Assembly: GCA_029975295.1 (NCBI GenBank)
Contig: JARKPK010000127.1
Location: forward strand, 1-64,000
Reading direction: 5' to 3'
Source: Thermoguttaceae bacterium
GTDB taxonomy: Bacteria > Planctomycetota > Planctomycetia > Pirellulales > Thermoguttaceae
DNA length: 64,000 nucleotides
The translations under genes and the position numbers were made by a program. Of the stretch, positions 26,971 to 36,800 are shown one piece after another (the stretch's first letter is position 1; every line of letters begins with the position of its first letter). The notes below the pieces were generated by a model. The model had not been told where the DNA came from and did no database searches. It saw only the letters and a list, made by a program, of their open reading frames with translations.

Positions 26971-28416
26971 GTGGACATTCTGCTTTCTGACGGTCGCCGC
27001 ATTCCCATCGAGATGCACAAAGTGCGCGTTGTGCAGAAAACCCGTCTTGCGCCGGTCGATGAGCGACTCCGCGCCATCGAGGAGGGCGGGTACAACACCT
27101 TCCTGCTCCGCACGCGCGACATCTTCATCGACATGCTGACCGACAGCGGCACCAATGCGATGAGCGACAATCAGTTGGCTTCCATGATGGTGTCCGACGA
27201 CGCCTACGCCGGCGGCGAAAGCTACTACAAGCTGTTGTCGGCCGTCAAAGACGTGTTGGGGTTCGACTTCTGCGTGCCCGCGCATCAAGGCCGCGCCGCC
27301 GAGCACTTGCTGGCGAAGATATTCGTCAAACCCGGCTCGGTCGTGCCGATGAACTACCATTTCACGACGACCAAGGCCCACTTCGAAATGGCCGGCGGAA
27401 AAGTTCTCGAGATCTACACCGACGAAGCCCTGAACACGGCGAGCAGTTGCCCGTTCAAAGGCAATCTCGACTTGCACAAGTTCGCCGAAGTGATCGAGAA
27501 GTACGGAGCCGACAATGTGGCCTTCGTGCGGATGGAGGCGACGACGAATCTTATCGGCGGGCAGCCGTTTTCGCTGGCGAACCTGAAGGAAGTCCGCAAG
27601 ATGGCCTCCGAGCACGGCATCCCCGTGATCATCGATTGCAGCCTGATTTCGGAAAACGCCTATTTCATCAAGCGCCGCGAGGCGGCGTGCAAGGATTGGT
27701 CGATCGAGAAGATCGTCGCCGAGATGATGAAACAGGCCGACCTGATCTACCTTTCCGGCCGGAAAAGCACCTGCGTGCGCGGCGGCTTGATCGCCACGAA
27801 CAATCCGAAATACTGGGAGAAGCTCAAGGCCTGGTTGCCGGTGTACGAGGGTTTCATCACGTACGGCGGCATGTCGTCGAAAGAGATCGAGGCGATGGCC
27901 GTGGGCTTGCGTGAAATGACCGATTACGACGTTGCCAGCAGCTCGCCCGACCTGATCGAGTTTTTCGTCAACTCGATGACCGATCGCGGCATCCCGGCAG
28001 TCACGCCGCCGGGCGGCTTGGCGGGCCATGTCGATGCCATGAAGTTCCTGCCCCATGTGCCGCAATCTCAATACCCCGCCGGGGCGTTGGCCGCGGCGTT
28101 GTACATTGTTTCCGGCGCCCGCGGCATGGAGCGCGGAACCATCTCGATGGACCGCGATGAGAAAGGCCGCGATGTCTATGCCGACATGGAACTCTGCCGC
28201 TTGGCGGTCCCGCGTCGCGTGTATTCGACGGCGCACATGGAATACGTGGCCGACCGGCTTAAGTGGCTGCTCGAACACCGCGATTTGGTGGGCGGACTGG
28301 AGTTCTACGAAGAGCCGCCCGTGCTGCGGTTCTTTACCGGACGGTTGCGTCCGTTGAACGATTGGGGCCGGAAGCTCGCGGCGGCCTTCAAGAAGGACTT
28401 CGGCGACGCCTGCTGA
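26971..28416 (+). CDS. tryptophanase/tyrosine phenol-lyase-like PLP enzyme
   Basis: This is a beta-eliminating-lyase family member of 481 residues from a GTG start; AAGGAG lies 9 bases before the GTG and decides it. Family blocks are clear: FIDMLTDSGTNAMSD, DDAYAGGESY, the AENAYF-like block (SENAYFIKRREA-x-KDWS) and the PLP lysine in YLSGRKSTC (Lys265, aligned with Lys270 of TnaA). The C-terminal PRRVYSTAHM block matches too. Two changes stand out: the DSAR/DATR motif contacting PLP reads DCSL (Leu225 for Arg), and Ser follows the PLP lysine in place of Asp. It may therefore act on a different amino acid. Cytoplasmic. No tryptophan permease or leader is adjacent. Confidence 0.83.
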   Translation: MDILLSDGRRIPIEMHKVRVVQKTRLAPVDERLRAIEEGGYNTFLLRTRDIFIDMLTDSGTNAMSDNQLASMMVSDDAYAGGESYYKLLSAVKDVLGFDFCVPAHQGRAAEHLLAKIFVKPGSVVPMNYHFTTTKAHFEMAGGKVLEIYTDEALNTASSCPFKGNLDLHKFAEVIEKYGADNVAFVRMEATTNLIGGQPFSLANLKEVRKMASEHGIPVIIDCSLISENAYFIKRREAACKDWSIEKIVAEMMKQADLIYLSGRKSTCVRGGLIATNNPKYWEKLKAWLPVYEGFITYGGMSSKEIEAMAVGLREMTDYDVASSSPDLIEFFVNSMTDRGIPAVTPPGGLAGHVDAMKFLPHVPQSQYPAGALAAALYIVSGARGMERGTISMDRDEKGRDVYADMELCRLAVPRRVYSTAHMEYVADRLKWLLEHRDLVGGLEFYEEPPVLRFFTGRLRPLNDWGRKLAAAFKKDFGDAC

Positions 28417-28823
28417 ATCGGTCCTCAGCCGGTTCCTTCGCCTCGAATCGCTTTCCATCTGAGCGGCAAGCTGGTATCTTGTCCGCCATCGGCTTGTCGT
28501 CTGCAAGATTGCGTGCAGCGTCGTTTGCAGCTTGGTCGAACAGACCGGCGCAGCGCCCGCAGACGTTGTGAAAGAGTTGTCGGCTCCGTCGGGCGCCCCA
28601 GTCCGCCGGATCGACTCGACATCCCTTCACAGCGCAGAACACCGCGGAGCCCGTCCCGCTCGCGATCGCCTGTTGTCGACTGCCGAACATCGCGGTTCGC
28701 ATGCGGCATGCCGGGTGCAATCGGGCCGACCATCCGGATGCCGGGTTGCCGCTGAGCGCCCTAGCCCGCACGCGGGTTTATTGAAGCAAGAATAGCGATT
28801 CCGCCAGCATGGAGTGATCGGTC
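28417..28823. other. intergenic region, nothing recognised
   Basis: Spacer of about 400 bases between the lyase and aldo/keto reductase genes. No terminator, RNA or coding frame is convincing; GGAG at 28811 serves the next gene. Confidence 0.5.
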
Positions 28824-29816
28824 ATGCGCACACGACCATTCGGACCGGCCGAAGTTGAGGTTTCTGAGGTGGGGCTGGGCACCTGGCAGCTCGGCGGAAC
28901 GGAATGGGGCGATGTGTCTGACGATCAGGCGCTCAACACGCTTGCGGCGGCGGCCGATGCCGGCGTCACCTTTTTCGACACGGCCGACATCTACGGCATG
29001 GGACGCAGCGAAACGTTGATCGGCCGGTTTCTCAAGAGCCGGCCGGATCGCGAGCGTTTCTTCGTGGCCACCAAGCTGGGCCGCCATCCGCGTCCCGGCT
29101 GGCCGGCCAATTTCACCCGCGAAGCGGTCCGGCAGCACACCGAAGACTCGCTCCGCCGTTTGCAAGTCGAGGCGCTCGATCTGACTCAAACCCACTGCAT
29201 CCCGCGCGAACAGATGGTTTCGGGCGAAGTGTTCGAGTATTTGCGAGAGTTGAAGCGCGAGGGGAAAATCAAGGGTTTCGGCGCAAGTGTCGAGACAATG
29301 GACGAGGCCCTCCTGTGCTTGGAACAGGAGGAAATTAGCTCGCTCCAGATCATTTTCAACATCTTTCGGCAAAAGCCGATCGACGTGCTTTTCGAGCAGG
29401 CGCGGGCGCGGCGCGTGGCTCTCATCGTTCGGCTGCCGTTGGCCAGCGGGCTGCTCAGCGGGCAACTGACGCGCGACGCCGTCTTCTCCGAGAAGGATCA
29501 TCGGCACTTCAACCGCGACGGCCAGTATTTCAACGTGGGCGAGACGTTCGCCGGGCTGCCCTTCGATCGCGGGGTGGAGCTTGCCGACGCGCTAAAGGCG
29601 CTGACGCCCAGCGGCATGACGATGGCGCAATTCGCGCTGCGATGGTGCCTCGACTACGATGCGGTCACCACGGTCATCCCGGGCGCCAAGCGGCCCGAAC
29701 AGGCCAGGCACAACGCCGCCGCCTCCGAACTGCCCCGACTGCCCGCGGGGCTTCACTCGCAACTGCGGCGGTTCTATGATGATGAAGTGGCGCCGTTGAT
29801 CCGCGGACCGTACTAA
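28824..29816 (+). CDS. aldo/keto reductase
   Basis: The 330-residue TIM-barrel protein carries the AKR catalytic tetrad: Asp52 and Tyr57 in FDTADIYG, Lys84 in VATKLG and His124 in LTQTHC. NAD(P)H would reduce carbonyls to alcohols in the cytosol. The N-terminal motif VGLGTWQLGG and the C-terminal VIPGAKRPEQ cofactor loop are family-typical, and the length is normal. The ATG has GGAG 9 bases upstream. It precedes the exported hydrolase gene by about 100 bases, and it is unclear whether it shares that transcript. Confidence 0.92.
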   Translation: MRTRPFGPAEVEVSEVGLGTWQLGGTEWGDVSDDQALNTLAAAADAGVTFFDTADIYGMGRSETLIGRFLKSRPDRERFFVATKLGRHPRPGWPANFTREAVRQHTEDSLRRLQVEALDLTQTHCIPREQMVSGEVFEYLRELKREGKIKGFGASVETMDEALLCLEQEEISSLQIIFNIFRQKPIDVLFEQARARRVALIVRLPLASGLLSGQLTRDAVFSEKDHRHFNRDGQYFNVGETFAGLPFDRGVELADALKALTPSGMTMAQFALRWCLDYDAVTTVIPGAKRPEQARHNAAASELPRLPAGLHSQLRRFYDDEVAPLIRGPY

Positions 29817-29913
29817 GCAGGACCGTGGACCGGCCTAATTCGACCCAAGACGGAACCGCGTCTGCCGATTCGGGTCCTAGGCCGCAGGGAATTCTCGGAG
29901 GGAGATCGCTCGA

Positions 29914-31494
29914 ATGACGAGGCGCAACGCGGCCGTCGGCCCGACATCCTCTGAGCACGTCAGCAGCCGACGCGGGCCGGTGCGGCGGGCGCTGTGCGTT
30001 GCGGTGGTGTTCTTGGCCGTCTTCCTGGGCGGCGCCGGGGCTCCCCCCGAAAGCAACGAAGGAGTGGTGGCGGCGCAAGAGGGCCGGTACGAATTGGGCC
30101 GACGGCTGCGCAACTTCGAGATCGCCCTGACCGACCAGCACTCCGCCGAGTCGCTGCAACGGGCCACGCCCTACCTGAACGACGCCGTTCGCGACTTCTT
30201 CAGCATGCGTTGGAACGAAGCGGCCGCCGCGCTCGACATGGCGCGTTTCAGTTTGATTGCGGCCGAGCGACCGTCGCGCGAGCTTCGTTGGGCTGCATCG
30301 CTGAGCGTGGTGCCCAACACCTTTCTGCTTGATCTGGAATCGAACGAAGTCGGGCTGACGATCACGCCGTTTTATAACGTAGCCGGCGAGATTCCCAAGG
30401 GACTGAAGATCGAAGTCGTCTTGCGGGACGGGGAGCAAAAGCCAGTGGCCCGCGTCGAGTTCAAACCCGAGGCCGTTCCGTACCGCGACCTTCTGCCGCT
30501 GGGCATCCGTAGCGAAGGCGACTATGCGCTGATTGCCGAAGCGGTGGTGGGAACCCAACGAGTAGTCATTGCCCAGCATCGGCTGTCGCTTGCCCAAAAG
30601 CTCAAGCCCCGCCTCCAGGCGCTGCGCGACGGTTTGCGCCTCTTGCCCGACAAACCGCGCAACACTCAGCGCGCCACGCTGGAAGATTACGTGGCCGCTC
30701 TCTCGACGCTGGCGCACGGCGGGCAGTTGGAGACTGCGGTTCGAGCCGTGCAACTATTGGAAGAGTCTGAGAAGCTGCTCTCGGCCGAACAGAAGAATAC
30801 CCAGCATTTCGGCCGCGGCCGAAGCGGCGATTTCTGGCTGACGCTTGCGCAACCGACGGGCAACGCGCGCGTCCGGTTGTTCGCGCCCGAGGCTGCCCGC
30901 AACGGCCAGCCGCTGCCGTTGGTGATCGCCCTGCACGGCGCCGGCGGAAGCGAGAACATGTTTTTCGACGCTTACGGCAACGGCAAAATCACGGAGCTAT
31001 GCCGCCGCCGCGGCTGGTTGGTTGTCGCGCCGGCTGCGACCTTCTTCGGGCTGGGCTTGTCCGCGCAGAAAATCATTGACGAAATCGATTCGCTCTATCC
31101 GGTCGATCGCACTCAAGTGTTGGTCGTTGGGCATTCGATGGGCGCCGGTCACGCCGTCCGCACCGCCGAGCTGCTGACAACACCGCCTCGGGCCGTGGCT
31201 GCCCTGGGCGGCGGCAGCCGGCTGCGCCAGCCGGAACGCTTGCGGTCGGTCGCCGTGTTTGTCGCGGCCGGCAGCGAAGATTTCCTGCTCGAACAGGCAA
31301 AAACGCTGGCCGCTGCATTGCGTCAGGCCGGCGCCGATCCGGTGGAGTTCCGCGAGTATCCCAACGTCGAGCATCTGGGCATCGTGCAGTTGGCCCTTGA
31401 TGATGTGTTCGCGTTTTTCGACAAACAAATAACCGCATCGCCCGCGGCCGCGCCCACGGCCGCACGATCGAACGGCTCATCAGTCCGGAACTGA
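29914..31494 (+). CDS. exported alpha/beta hydrolase (esterase-like) with N-terminal helical domain
   Basis: The 526-residue protein has a signal segment at about residues 24-45 (ALCVAVVFLAVFLGG). A Planctomycetes-style helical and beta N-terminal half of unknown function follows. From about residue 325 there is an alpha/beta hydrolase domain: the oxyanion strand HGAGGSENM, the nucleophile elbow GHSMGAG (Ser about 407), an acid in AGSEDF and a His in VEHLGIV. This is a complete Ser-Asp-His set of the dienelactone-hydrolase/polyhydroxybutyrate-depolymerase-like type. Ester substrate unknown. GGAGGGAG precedes the ATG. It begins a three-gene set with the DUF4159 protein and ApbE. Confidence 0.82.
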   Translation: MTRRNAAVGPTSSEHVSSRRGPVRRALCVAVVFLAVFLGGAGAPPESNEGVVAAQEGRYELGRRLRNFEIALTDQHSAESLQRATPYLNDAVRDFFSMRWNEAAAALDMARFSLIAAERPSRELRWAASLSVVPNTFLLDLESNEVGLTITPFYNVAGEIPKGLKIEVVLRDGEQKPVARVEFKPEAVPYRDLLPLGIRSEGDYALIAEAVVGTQRVVIAQHRLSLAQKLKPRLQALRDGLRLLPDKPRNTQRATLEDYVAALSTLAHGGQLETAVRAVQLLEESEKLLSAEQKNTQHFGRGRSGDFWLTLAQPTGNARVRLFAPEAARNGQPLPLVIALHGAGGSENMFFDAYGNGKITELCRRRGWLVVAPAATFFGLGLSAQKIIDEIDSLYPVDRTQVLVVGHSMGAGHAVRTAELLTTPPRAVAALGGGSRLRQPERLRSVAVFVAAGSEDFLLEQAKTLAAALRQAGADPVEFREYPNVEHLGIVQLALDDVFAFFDKQITASPAAAPTAARSNGSSVRN

Positions 31495-31579
31495 CGCCGG
31501 GAACGCCGGGAACGCCGGGGCAATCCGAGGAATTGCCCGCCGATCGGTTGGTTGGAATAGGGTTCGCGGCCGACGAACG

Positions 31580-34024
31580 ATGAAAGCAATCGATTCCATG
31601 GACGGTTCCCGGTACTCTCTGATGGTCCGAGGCCTGCTTATCCTCGTTGTTTTGCCGGCACTTGCCGGGGTGTCTGCGCCCGCGGCGTTCGCCGGCGAGC
31701 CGCCGGCCGACCTGGCGCCCGAACAAGTCCGCAGCGCAATCGACTTTGGGATCAGCTATTTGACCAAGCGCCAGAAAGCGGACGGAAGCTGGCCCGACTA
31801 CGGCGGCATGGTCGGCGGAGGAATCGTATTCCCCGGCGGCTCGACGGCCTTGTGCTCGCTGGCCATGCTCAGCGCCGGTGTGCCGGCCGACGACCCGCGG
31901 ATGAAAGCCGCCCTGACTCGGCTGGAAAGCTACCGCCCGCAAACCACGTACGTCATCTCGCTGCAAACGCTCGTCTTCTGCCAAGCGAACCCGCGGCAAT
32001 ATCTGGCACGCATCCAGTCAAACGTTCACTGGCTGGAAGGCGCCCAGTTGGCCTCCGGCCCGAACAAGGGCGCTTGGTCGTATCGCTCTGGCGGCAACGA
32101 AGGCGGCGACAATTCCAATTCGCAGTTCGCGCTGCTGGCGTTGCACGAAGCCGAGCGCGCCGGCGCAACCGTAAAGCGCGAAACTTGGACGAACGCCAAA
32201 GCCTACTGGGAAGACGGCCAAAACCTCGACGGCTCGTGGGGATATCACAAACGCACGTTGGGGACGGGCAGCATGACCTGCGCCGGCATCGCCTCGCTGA
32301 TCATCACCAGCGACCGCTTTCGCCAGCCCAACGCCGAGGTGCAAGGCGACCAAGTCCTCTGTTGCCGGAAGGCGCCCGACGACGGCGAGAACCGCATCGA
32401 AAGCGGACTGGCCTGGCTGGGCCGCAACTTCCGCGTAACGGGCAACCCCGGCGCGCCGGGCAACATGTGGTTGCTCTATTATCTCTACGGCGTCGAACGC
32501 GTCGGCCGCATGACGAATCACCGCTATTTCTACGACGGCGACGGAACGCCGCGCGATTGGTATCGCGAGGGGGCGGCTCAACTCATCAGAATGCGCGGCG
32601 CGCTCGACACCACCTGGGTCGGCAGCGGGGCCGGCGAGCGCGATCCCGACATCAGCACGGCCTTCGCTCTGCTCTTTCTCTCGAAAGGCCGACGGCCGGT
32701 CCTCATGGCCAAGTTGCAATTCGGCCCGGCGGAAGATTGGAACCATCACCGCAGCGATGTCGATAATCTTACCCGCTACGCCGAAACCCAGTGGCGCCGC
32801 GACATGACTTGGCAGGTTGTCGAACTGCGGCGCGCGACGATCGAAGATCTGCTCCAGTCGCCGGTGCTTTATCTCTGCGGCAGCCTCAGTCCGTTGCCCG
32901 CCGAGAAAGTCGAACGCGAAAAGCTTGCGGGCAAGCTCCGCGGCTATCTCGACCGCGGCGGATTCGTCTTCGCCGAGGCCGATTGCAATTCGCCCGATTT
33001 CGACCGCGGGTTCCGCGAACTGATGACCCTGGCGTTTCCCGAGCCCGAGTATCAACTTGCTCTCCTACCTCCCGAGCATCCGATCTGGCGCGCCGAGCGG
33101 CCCGTGCCCCCGAACCACCTCAGACCGCTGTGGGGAATTGACTACGGATGCCGCACCAGCGTTGTTTACGGCGCGCCCGACCCGGCCCGCGCTCGGCCCA
33201 GCATGTCGTGTTTGTGGGAGTTGTCGCGTTCGGGCCGCGATGCCGCCTATTCGCGCAGCGTGCGCGATCAGATCGACGCGGCGCTGACCATCGGCATCAA
33301 TGTCCTGGCCTATGCCACCAATCGCGAGCTGAAAGGGAAAGAAGAGAACTTCCGCATCGCGGCCCCGCGTCCCAAGGCCGACCCCTCCCGTCGAAACACC
33401 ATCACCGTGGCCAAGCTGCGCCATCCCGGCGGATGCAACGCCGCGCCGCGGGCCGTGGTGAACCTGCTTGAGTTGGCCGGCTCGGGCGACGCGCCGCTGA
33501 ACACCGCCGCCGAATCGCGGCTGATTGACATCACCGATCCCAGCCTGTTCGAGCATCATTTGGTGTTCATGCACGGCCGAAGCGCGTTTCAACTGACCGA
33601 CGCCGAACGAAAGCAGCTCCGCCAGTACATCGAACGGGGCGGAATGCTGTTCGCCGACGCTATCTGCTCCAGCGGCGCGTTCATCGAAAGTTTTCGCCGC
33701 GAAATGTCGCTGATCTTCCCGGAACAGAAACTCGAGCGAATCCCGGCCAACGACGAAATGTTCAGCAACCGTTTCGGCGGCCACCAACTGAAAACCGTTC
33801 GGCGACGAGAGCCGCAGCGGCCCGACGGGACGGCATCGACCGTGCGCGAAGGGCCGCCGGAACTCGAAGGCATTCGCTTCGACGATCGTTGGGGCGTCAT
33901 CTTTTCGCAGTTCGACGTCAGTTGCGCGTTGGAGAAACGCCAAACCATGGAATGCCGCGGCTATCTCCCCGACGACGCCGCGCGCATCGGCCTGAACGTC
34001 CTCCTCTACTCTCTCCACCAATGA
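31580..34024 (+). CDS. exported prenyltransferase-fold protein with two DUF4159 domains
   Basis: The 814-residue protein has a signal peptide (hydrophobic to about residue 38, AFA-G). Residues 45-360 form an alpha/alpha-toroid like squalene cyclase/prenyltransferase repeats, with QW-like motifs QKADGSWPDY and QNLDGSWGYH, though no DxDD catalytic motif is visible. Two DUF4159 domains follow (about 372-590 and 610-760), each with the pattern LxxYLxRGGxxFADA and a Phe-Arg-Glu block near PE. DUF4159 proteins are abundant in planctomycetes and of unknown role. Its stop overlaps the ApbE ATG (ATGA), so the two are co-translated. The toroid is likely a binding scaffold, not an enzyme. Confidence 0.8.
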   Translation: MKAIDSMDGSRYSLMVRGLLILVVLPALAGVSAPAAFAGEPPADLAPEQVRSAIDFGISYLTKRQKADGSWPDYGGMVGGGIVFPGGSTALCSLAMLSAGVPADDPRMKAALTRLESYRPQTTYVISLQTLVFCQANPRQYLARIQSNVHWLEGAQLASGPNKGAWSYRSGGNEGGDNSNSQFALLALHEAERAGATVKRETWTNAKAYWEDGQNLDGSWGYHKRTLGTGSMTCAGIASLIITSDRFRQPNAEVQGDQVLCCRKAPDDGENRIESGLAWLGRNFRVTGNPGAPGNMWLLYYLYGVERVGRMTNHRYFYDGDGTPRDWYREGAAQLIRMRGALDTTWVGSGAGERDPDISTAFALLFLSKGRRPVLMAKLQFGPAEDWNHHRSDVDNLTRYAETQWRRDMTWQVVELRRATIEDLLQSPVLYLCGSLSPLPAEKVEREKLAGKLRGYLDRGGFVFAEADCNSPDFDRGFRELMTLAFPEPEYQLALLPPEHPIWRAERPVPPNHLRPLWGIDYGCRTSVVYGAPDPARARPSMSCLWELSRSGRDAAYSRSVRDQIDAALTIGINVLAYATNRELKGKEENFRIAAPRPKADPSRRNTITVAKLRHPGGCNAAPRAVVNLLELAGSGDAPLNTAAESRLIDITDPSLFEHHLVFMHGRSAFQLTDAERKQLRQYIERGGMLFADAICSSGAFIESFRREMSLIFPEQKLERIPANDEMFSNRFGGHQLKTVRRREPQRPDGTASTVREGPPELEGIRFDDRWGVIFSQFDVSCALEKRQTMECRGYLPDDAARIGLNVLLYSLHQ

Positions 34025-35142
34025 GCTTACATCGTCAAGGGCAGCGGCCGGCCGCAGGGGGCGTGGCAACCGGCGCATCGCCGATCCGGCCGCGGGCGCG
34101 GATGTGCGCGATCGCCGCTGCCGCAGTGATTGTTGCAACAGCAGCCGCTACGATGGTCCGCGCCGCCGAGGGGACAAGCGCGCGGAACCTGCGGCGCTAT
34201 GAGTTCTCGCGCATCGAAATGGCTGTGGACTTTCGGATCGTGCTCTACGCCGAGCGGGACGACGCCGCGCAACAGGCGGCCGATGCCGCTTTCGAGCGAA
34301 TCGCGCGGCTTAACGGCATCTTCAGCGACTACGACGCGGAAAGCGAGTTGCGGAAGCTGTGCGAAACAGCCGGACAGGGGCAATCGGTCGCTGTCAGCGA
34401 CGACCTTTGGAACGTCTTCGAAAAGGCTCAGCGCATCGCAGAGCTTTCTGAAGGCGCCTTCGACATCACCTGCGGCAACGTGGTCCGCCTGTGGCGCCGG
34501 GCGCGCCGGCAGCGCGAATGGCCGCCCGAAAACCGTCTCGAAGAAGCTCTGCGCACCACCGGCCGCGATCTCTTGCGGCTCGATCCCCGACAACGCACGG
34601 CTGAATTGATGCGCCCGGGAATGAGGCTCGACCTGGGCGGCATCGCCAAAGGATATGCGACCGCGGCCGCCCTTGAGGTGCTGCGACGCCGCGGAATCGG
34701 CATGGCGATGATCGACGCCGGCGGCGACTTGTGCTTGGGCGACGCCCCGCCCGGCGCCGCAGGCTGGTCGGTGGGCGTAGCCCCGCGCGGACCCAACGGC
34801 CCGCCCCGCTGGATTCTTTCGGCGGAGCGCCGGGCCGTGGCCACCTCGGGAGACATGTGGCAGTTCGTCGTTATCGACGGCAAACGCTACTCTCATATCG
34901 TCGATCCGCGAACCGGCGTCGGGCTGACCAACCGATTGCATTGCACCATCGTCCACCCCGACGGGCCGACTGCCGACGCCTTGGCCACGGCCGTCTCGGT
35001 TTTGGGCAAGGAGCGCGGCCTGAAATTGATCGAGTCTGTGCCCGACGCAGCCGGCTTGCTCGTTCCCGTCGAAGAGCCCGACGACCGAATTGTCGCATCG
35101 GCGCGCTGGTCGAAGCTGGCCGTTTCTCCTGCCGGCCGATAG
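34021..35142 (+). CDS. apbE: FAD:protein FMN transferase ApbE, exported
   Basis: The 373-residue protein has an N-terminal hydrophobic segment (about residues 28-48, ending MVRAA) for export or anchoring. The ApbE core follows: DLGGIAKGYA (FAD site), MIDAGGD, AVATSGD, RYSHIVDPRTG and the metal-binding TADALATAV. ApbE attaches FMN to Thr in DGxTSAT-type targets such as Nqr or Rnf subunits, in the periplasm. No flavinylation target is in the window. Start at ATG 34021 overlaps the upstream stop; Met28 (34102) is an alternative that would start right at the signal segment. Confidence 0.93.
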   Translation: MSLHRQGQRPAAGGVATGASPIRPRARMCAIAAAAVIVATAAATMVRAAEGTSARNLRRYEFSRIEMAVDFRIVLYAERDDAAQQAADAAFERIARLNGIFSDYDAESELRKLCETAGQGQSVAVSDDLWNVFEKAQRIAELSEGAFDITCGNVVRLWRRARRQREWPPENRLEEALRTTGRDLLRLDPRQRTAELMRPGMRLDLGGIAKGYATAAALEVLRRRGIGMAMIDAGGDLCLGDAPPGAAGWSVGVAPRGPNGPPRWILSAERRAVATSGDMWQFVVIDGKRYSHIVDPRTGVGLTNRLHCTIVHPDGPTADALATAVSVLGKERGLKLIESVPDAAGLLVPVEEPDDRIVASARWSKLAVSPAGR

Positions 35143-35363
35143 GCAGGCCGAGAATCGTCGGTCGGGGTAAACGTGAAGACATGCGGGCGCGGATACGGAC
35201 GGATCATTTCAGGCCATTGCCGAAACGCGGATCGTGCGCCTTTGATTTCCAGGCCGTCGCGGCCGATCGGCCTGAGCCGCGTTCGCCGGGCCGAACAGAA
35301 CGCCGCAGTCGCGTTGCCTGAACAAGTGTTGAGAATTTTCCATCCCTAGCGAAAGAACATCAC

Positions 35364-36296
35364 ATGGCGGCATGGCAGGGCAGCGGTCCTTCTCCACACG
35401 GCGTTCCGCTGGATCCGCACGAACGCCGGCGCCTGTTCGCCGGGCGTCTGTGGGTCGTCGCCGCCGCATTGCTGTGGAGCACCAGCGGGCTGTTCGCCAA
35501 GTCGCCCTGGTTTGTCGATTGGCCCGTCGCCGATCGCGGCCCGATGCTGGCCTTCTGGCGAGCACTGTTCGCTTCGCTCGTTCTGCTTCCGTTTGTACGA
35601 CGGCCGAGGTGGCGACCGATGCTGGCGCCGCTGGGAATTTCGTTTGCGGCGATGAGCGTGCTGTACATGACCAGCATGGCGATGACCACGGCCGCCAACG
35701 CGATTTGGTTGCAGAACATCGCTCCCGCCTGGGTCTTTTTGCTCGGCATCACCATCTTCGGCGATTCGGTGGATCGGCGAAACTTCGTACCCTTGGGGTT
35801 CTCGCTGGCCGGCGTCGGCCTGATCTTGTTCCACGAAGCGGGCGGGCAGGCGATTATCGGCGTGGCATGCGGGCTTGCCTCGGGCTTGGCCTTCGCCTTG
35901 GTCGCCCTACTCATGCGGCGCACGGCCGACGAAGACCACGCCTGGATCGTTGCCTTCAATCAGGGCGTAGTGGCAGTGCTCCTGCTTCCGTGGATTGTTT
36001 GCTGCACGCCCATGCCCTCGGGCCAACAGCTGGTCGCCACGGCCGCGTTCGGAGTGCTGCAAATGGCCCTGCCCTACCTCTGTTTTGTCCGCGGACTGCG
36101 CCTGATCAGCAGCCAAGAGGCCACATTGATCGTTTTGCTCGAGCCGGTCGTACTGCCCCTTTGGGTGTATCTGATGTGGGGCGAAACCCCTCGCTGGTGG
36201 ACGATGGGCGGAGGCGGCCTGATCTTCGTCGGCCTGACACTTCGCTATGCCTGGCTCGAGTTCCGCAAGGCCCCCCCGCCCATCCCGCCTCCGTGA
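35364..36296 (+). CDS. DMT-family transporter with two EamA repeats
   Basis: The 310-residue protein has about ten membrane helices arranged as two EamA halves, the first beginning WVVAAALLWSTSGLFAK and the second at about residue 170 (GVACGLASGLAFALVALLMRR). These inner-membrane carriers move small metabolites, often amino acids or sugars, outward or inward. The length is normal for the family, and the C-terminal proline-rich tail is short. The ATG start at 35364 gives a 25-residue cytosolic lead before TM1. It stands alone between apbE and the giant envelope genes, with gaps of over 200 bases either side, so is likely monocistronic. Confidence 0.87.
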   Translation: MAAWQGSGPSPHGVPLDPHERRRLFAGRLWVVAAALLWSTSGLFAKSPWFVDWPVADRGPMLAFWRALFASLVLLPFVRRPRWRPMLAPLGISFAAMSVLYMTSMAMTTAANAIWLQNIAPAWVFLLGITIFGDSVDRRNFVPLGFSLAGVGLILFHEAGGQAIIGVACGLASGLAFALVALLMRRTADEDHAWIVAFNQGVVAVLLLPWIVCCTPMPSGQQLVATAAFGVLQMALPYLCFVRGLRLISSQEATLIVLLEPVVLPLWVYLMWGETPRWWTMGGGGLIFVGLTLRYAWLEFRKAPPPIPPP

Positions 36297-36800
36297 GACA
36301 GTTCCAGCACCTTTCGGTCACTCGCGCTCCACGCGAGCAAGAAATCCGGCTGCCGTATCCCGCGACGCACTGGCACGGAGGGGCCAACTGGGCTATTCTG
36401 CAATCGGGCGAAATGCCCGCAAAAGCGATGCATTCACCCCATTCCACACATTCCTCCCAAGCATCCAAGAGCGTGGGCCGATGATCTTGGCGAACTTGCC
36501 GAATGTGGAATCTGGAGAACTTTTTTCGCATTCCTTGCGTCGTAAAGTGGGGTAGCGACCGCTTTGCGCCCAACTGAGCTTGTCCAGCACCCACCGCATG
36601 GGTGAGCCGGGGCAACGAGCGTGTAGTGTGGGCCGAGAAGTGACGGAACCGTTGCCTTCGTCTTCGAGTTCCCGGCAGTTGTCTGTCGCGCAAGGCACCA
36701 ATAGAAACACAACGCCTGCGGGCCCCTGCGTCGTGGGGTTCACGGAGCGACACAAACAGATCTCAGAAACGGCGGAATCTATCTCGAGAAAGGTGCTGCC
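36297..36800. other. intergenic region upstream of the giant envelope genes
   Basis: About 500 bases that should hold the promoter for the 36801 gene. Only a small hairpin (CACCC-ACCGCAT-GGGTG) near 36586 is visible; no clear promoter, RNA or gene. GAGAAAGG lies 8-15 bases before the next ATG. Confidence 0.4.

Noticed and set aside
36580-36620. Small hairpin upstream of the giant genes considered as a riboswitch or attenuator
   Set aside because: Only five base pairs, no conserved core recognised, and no terminator follows.
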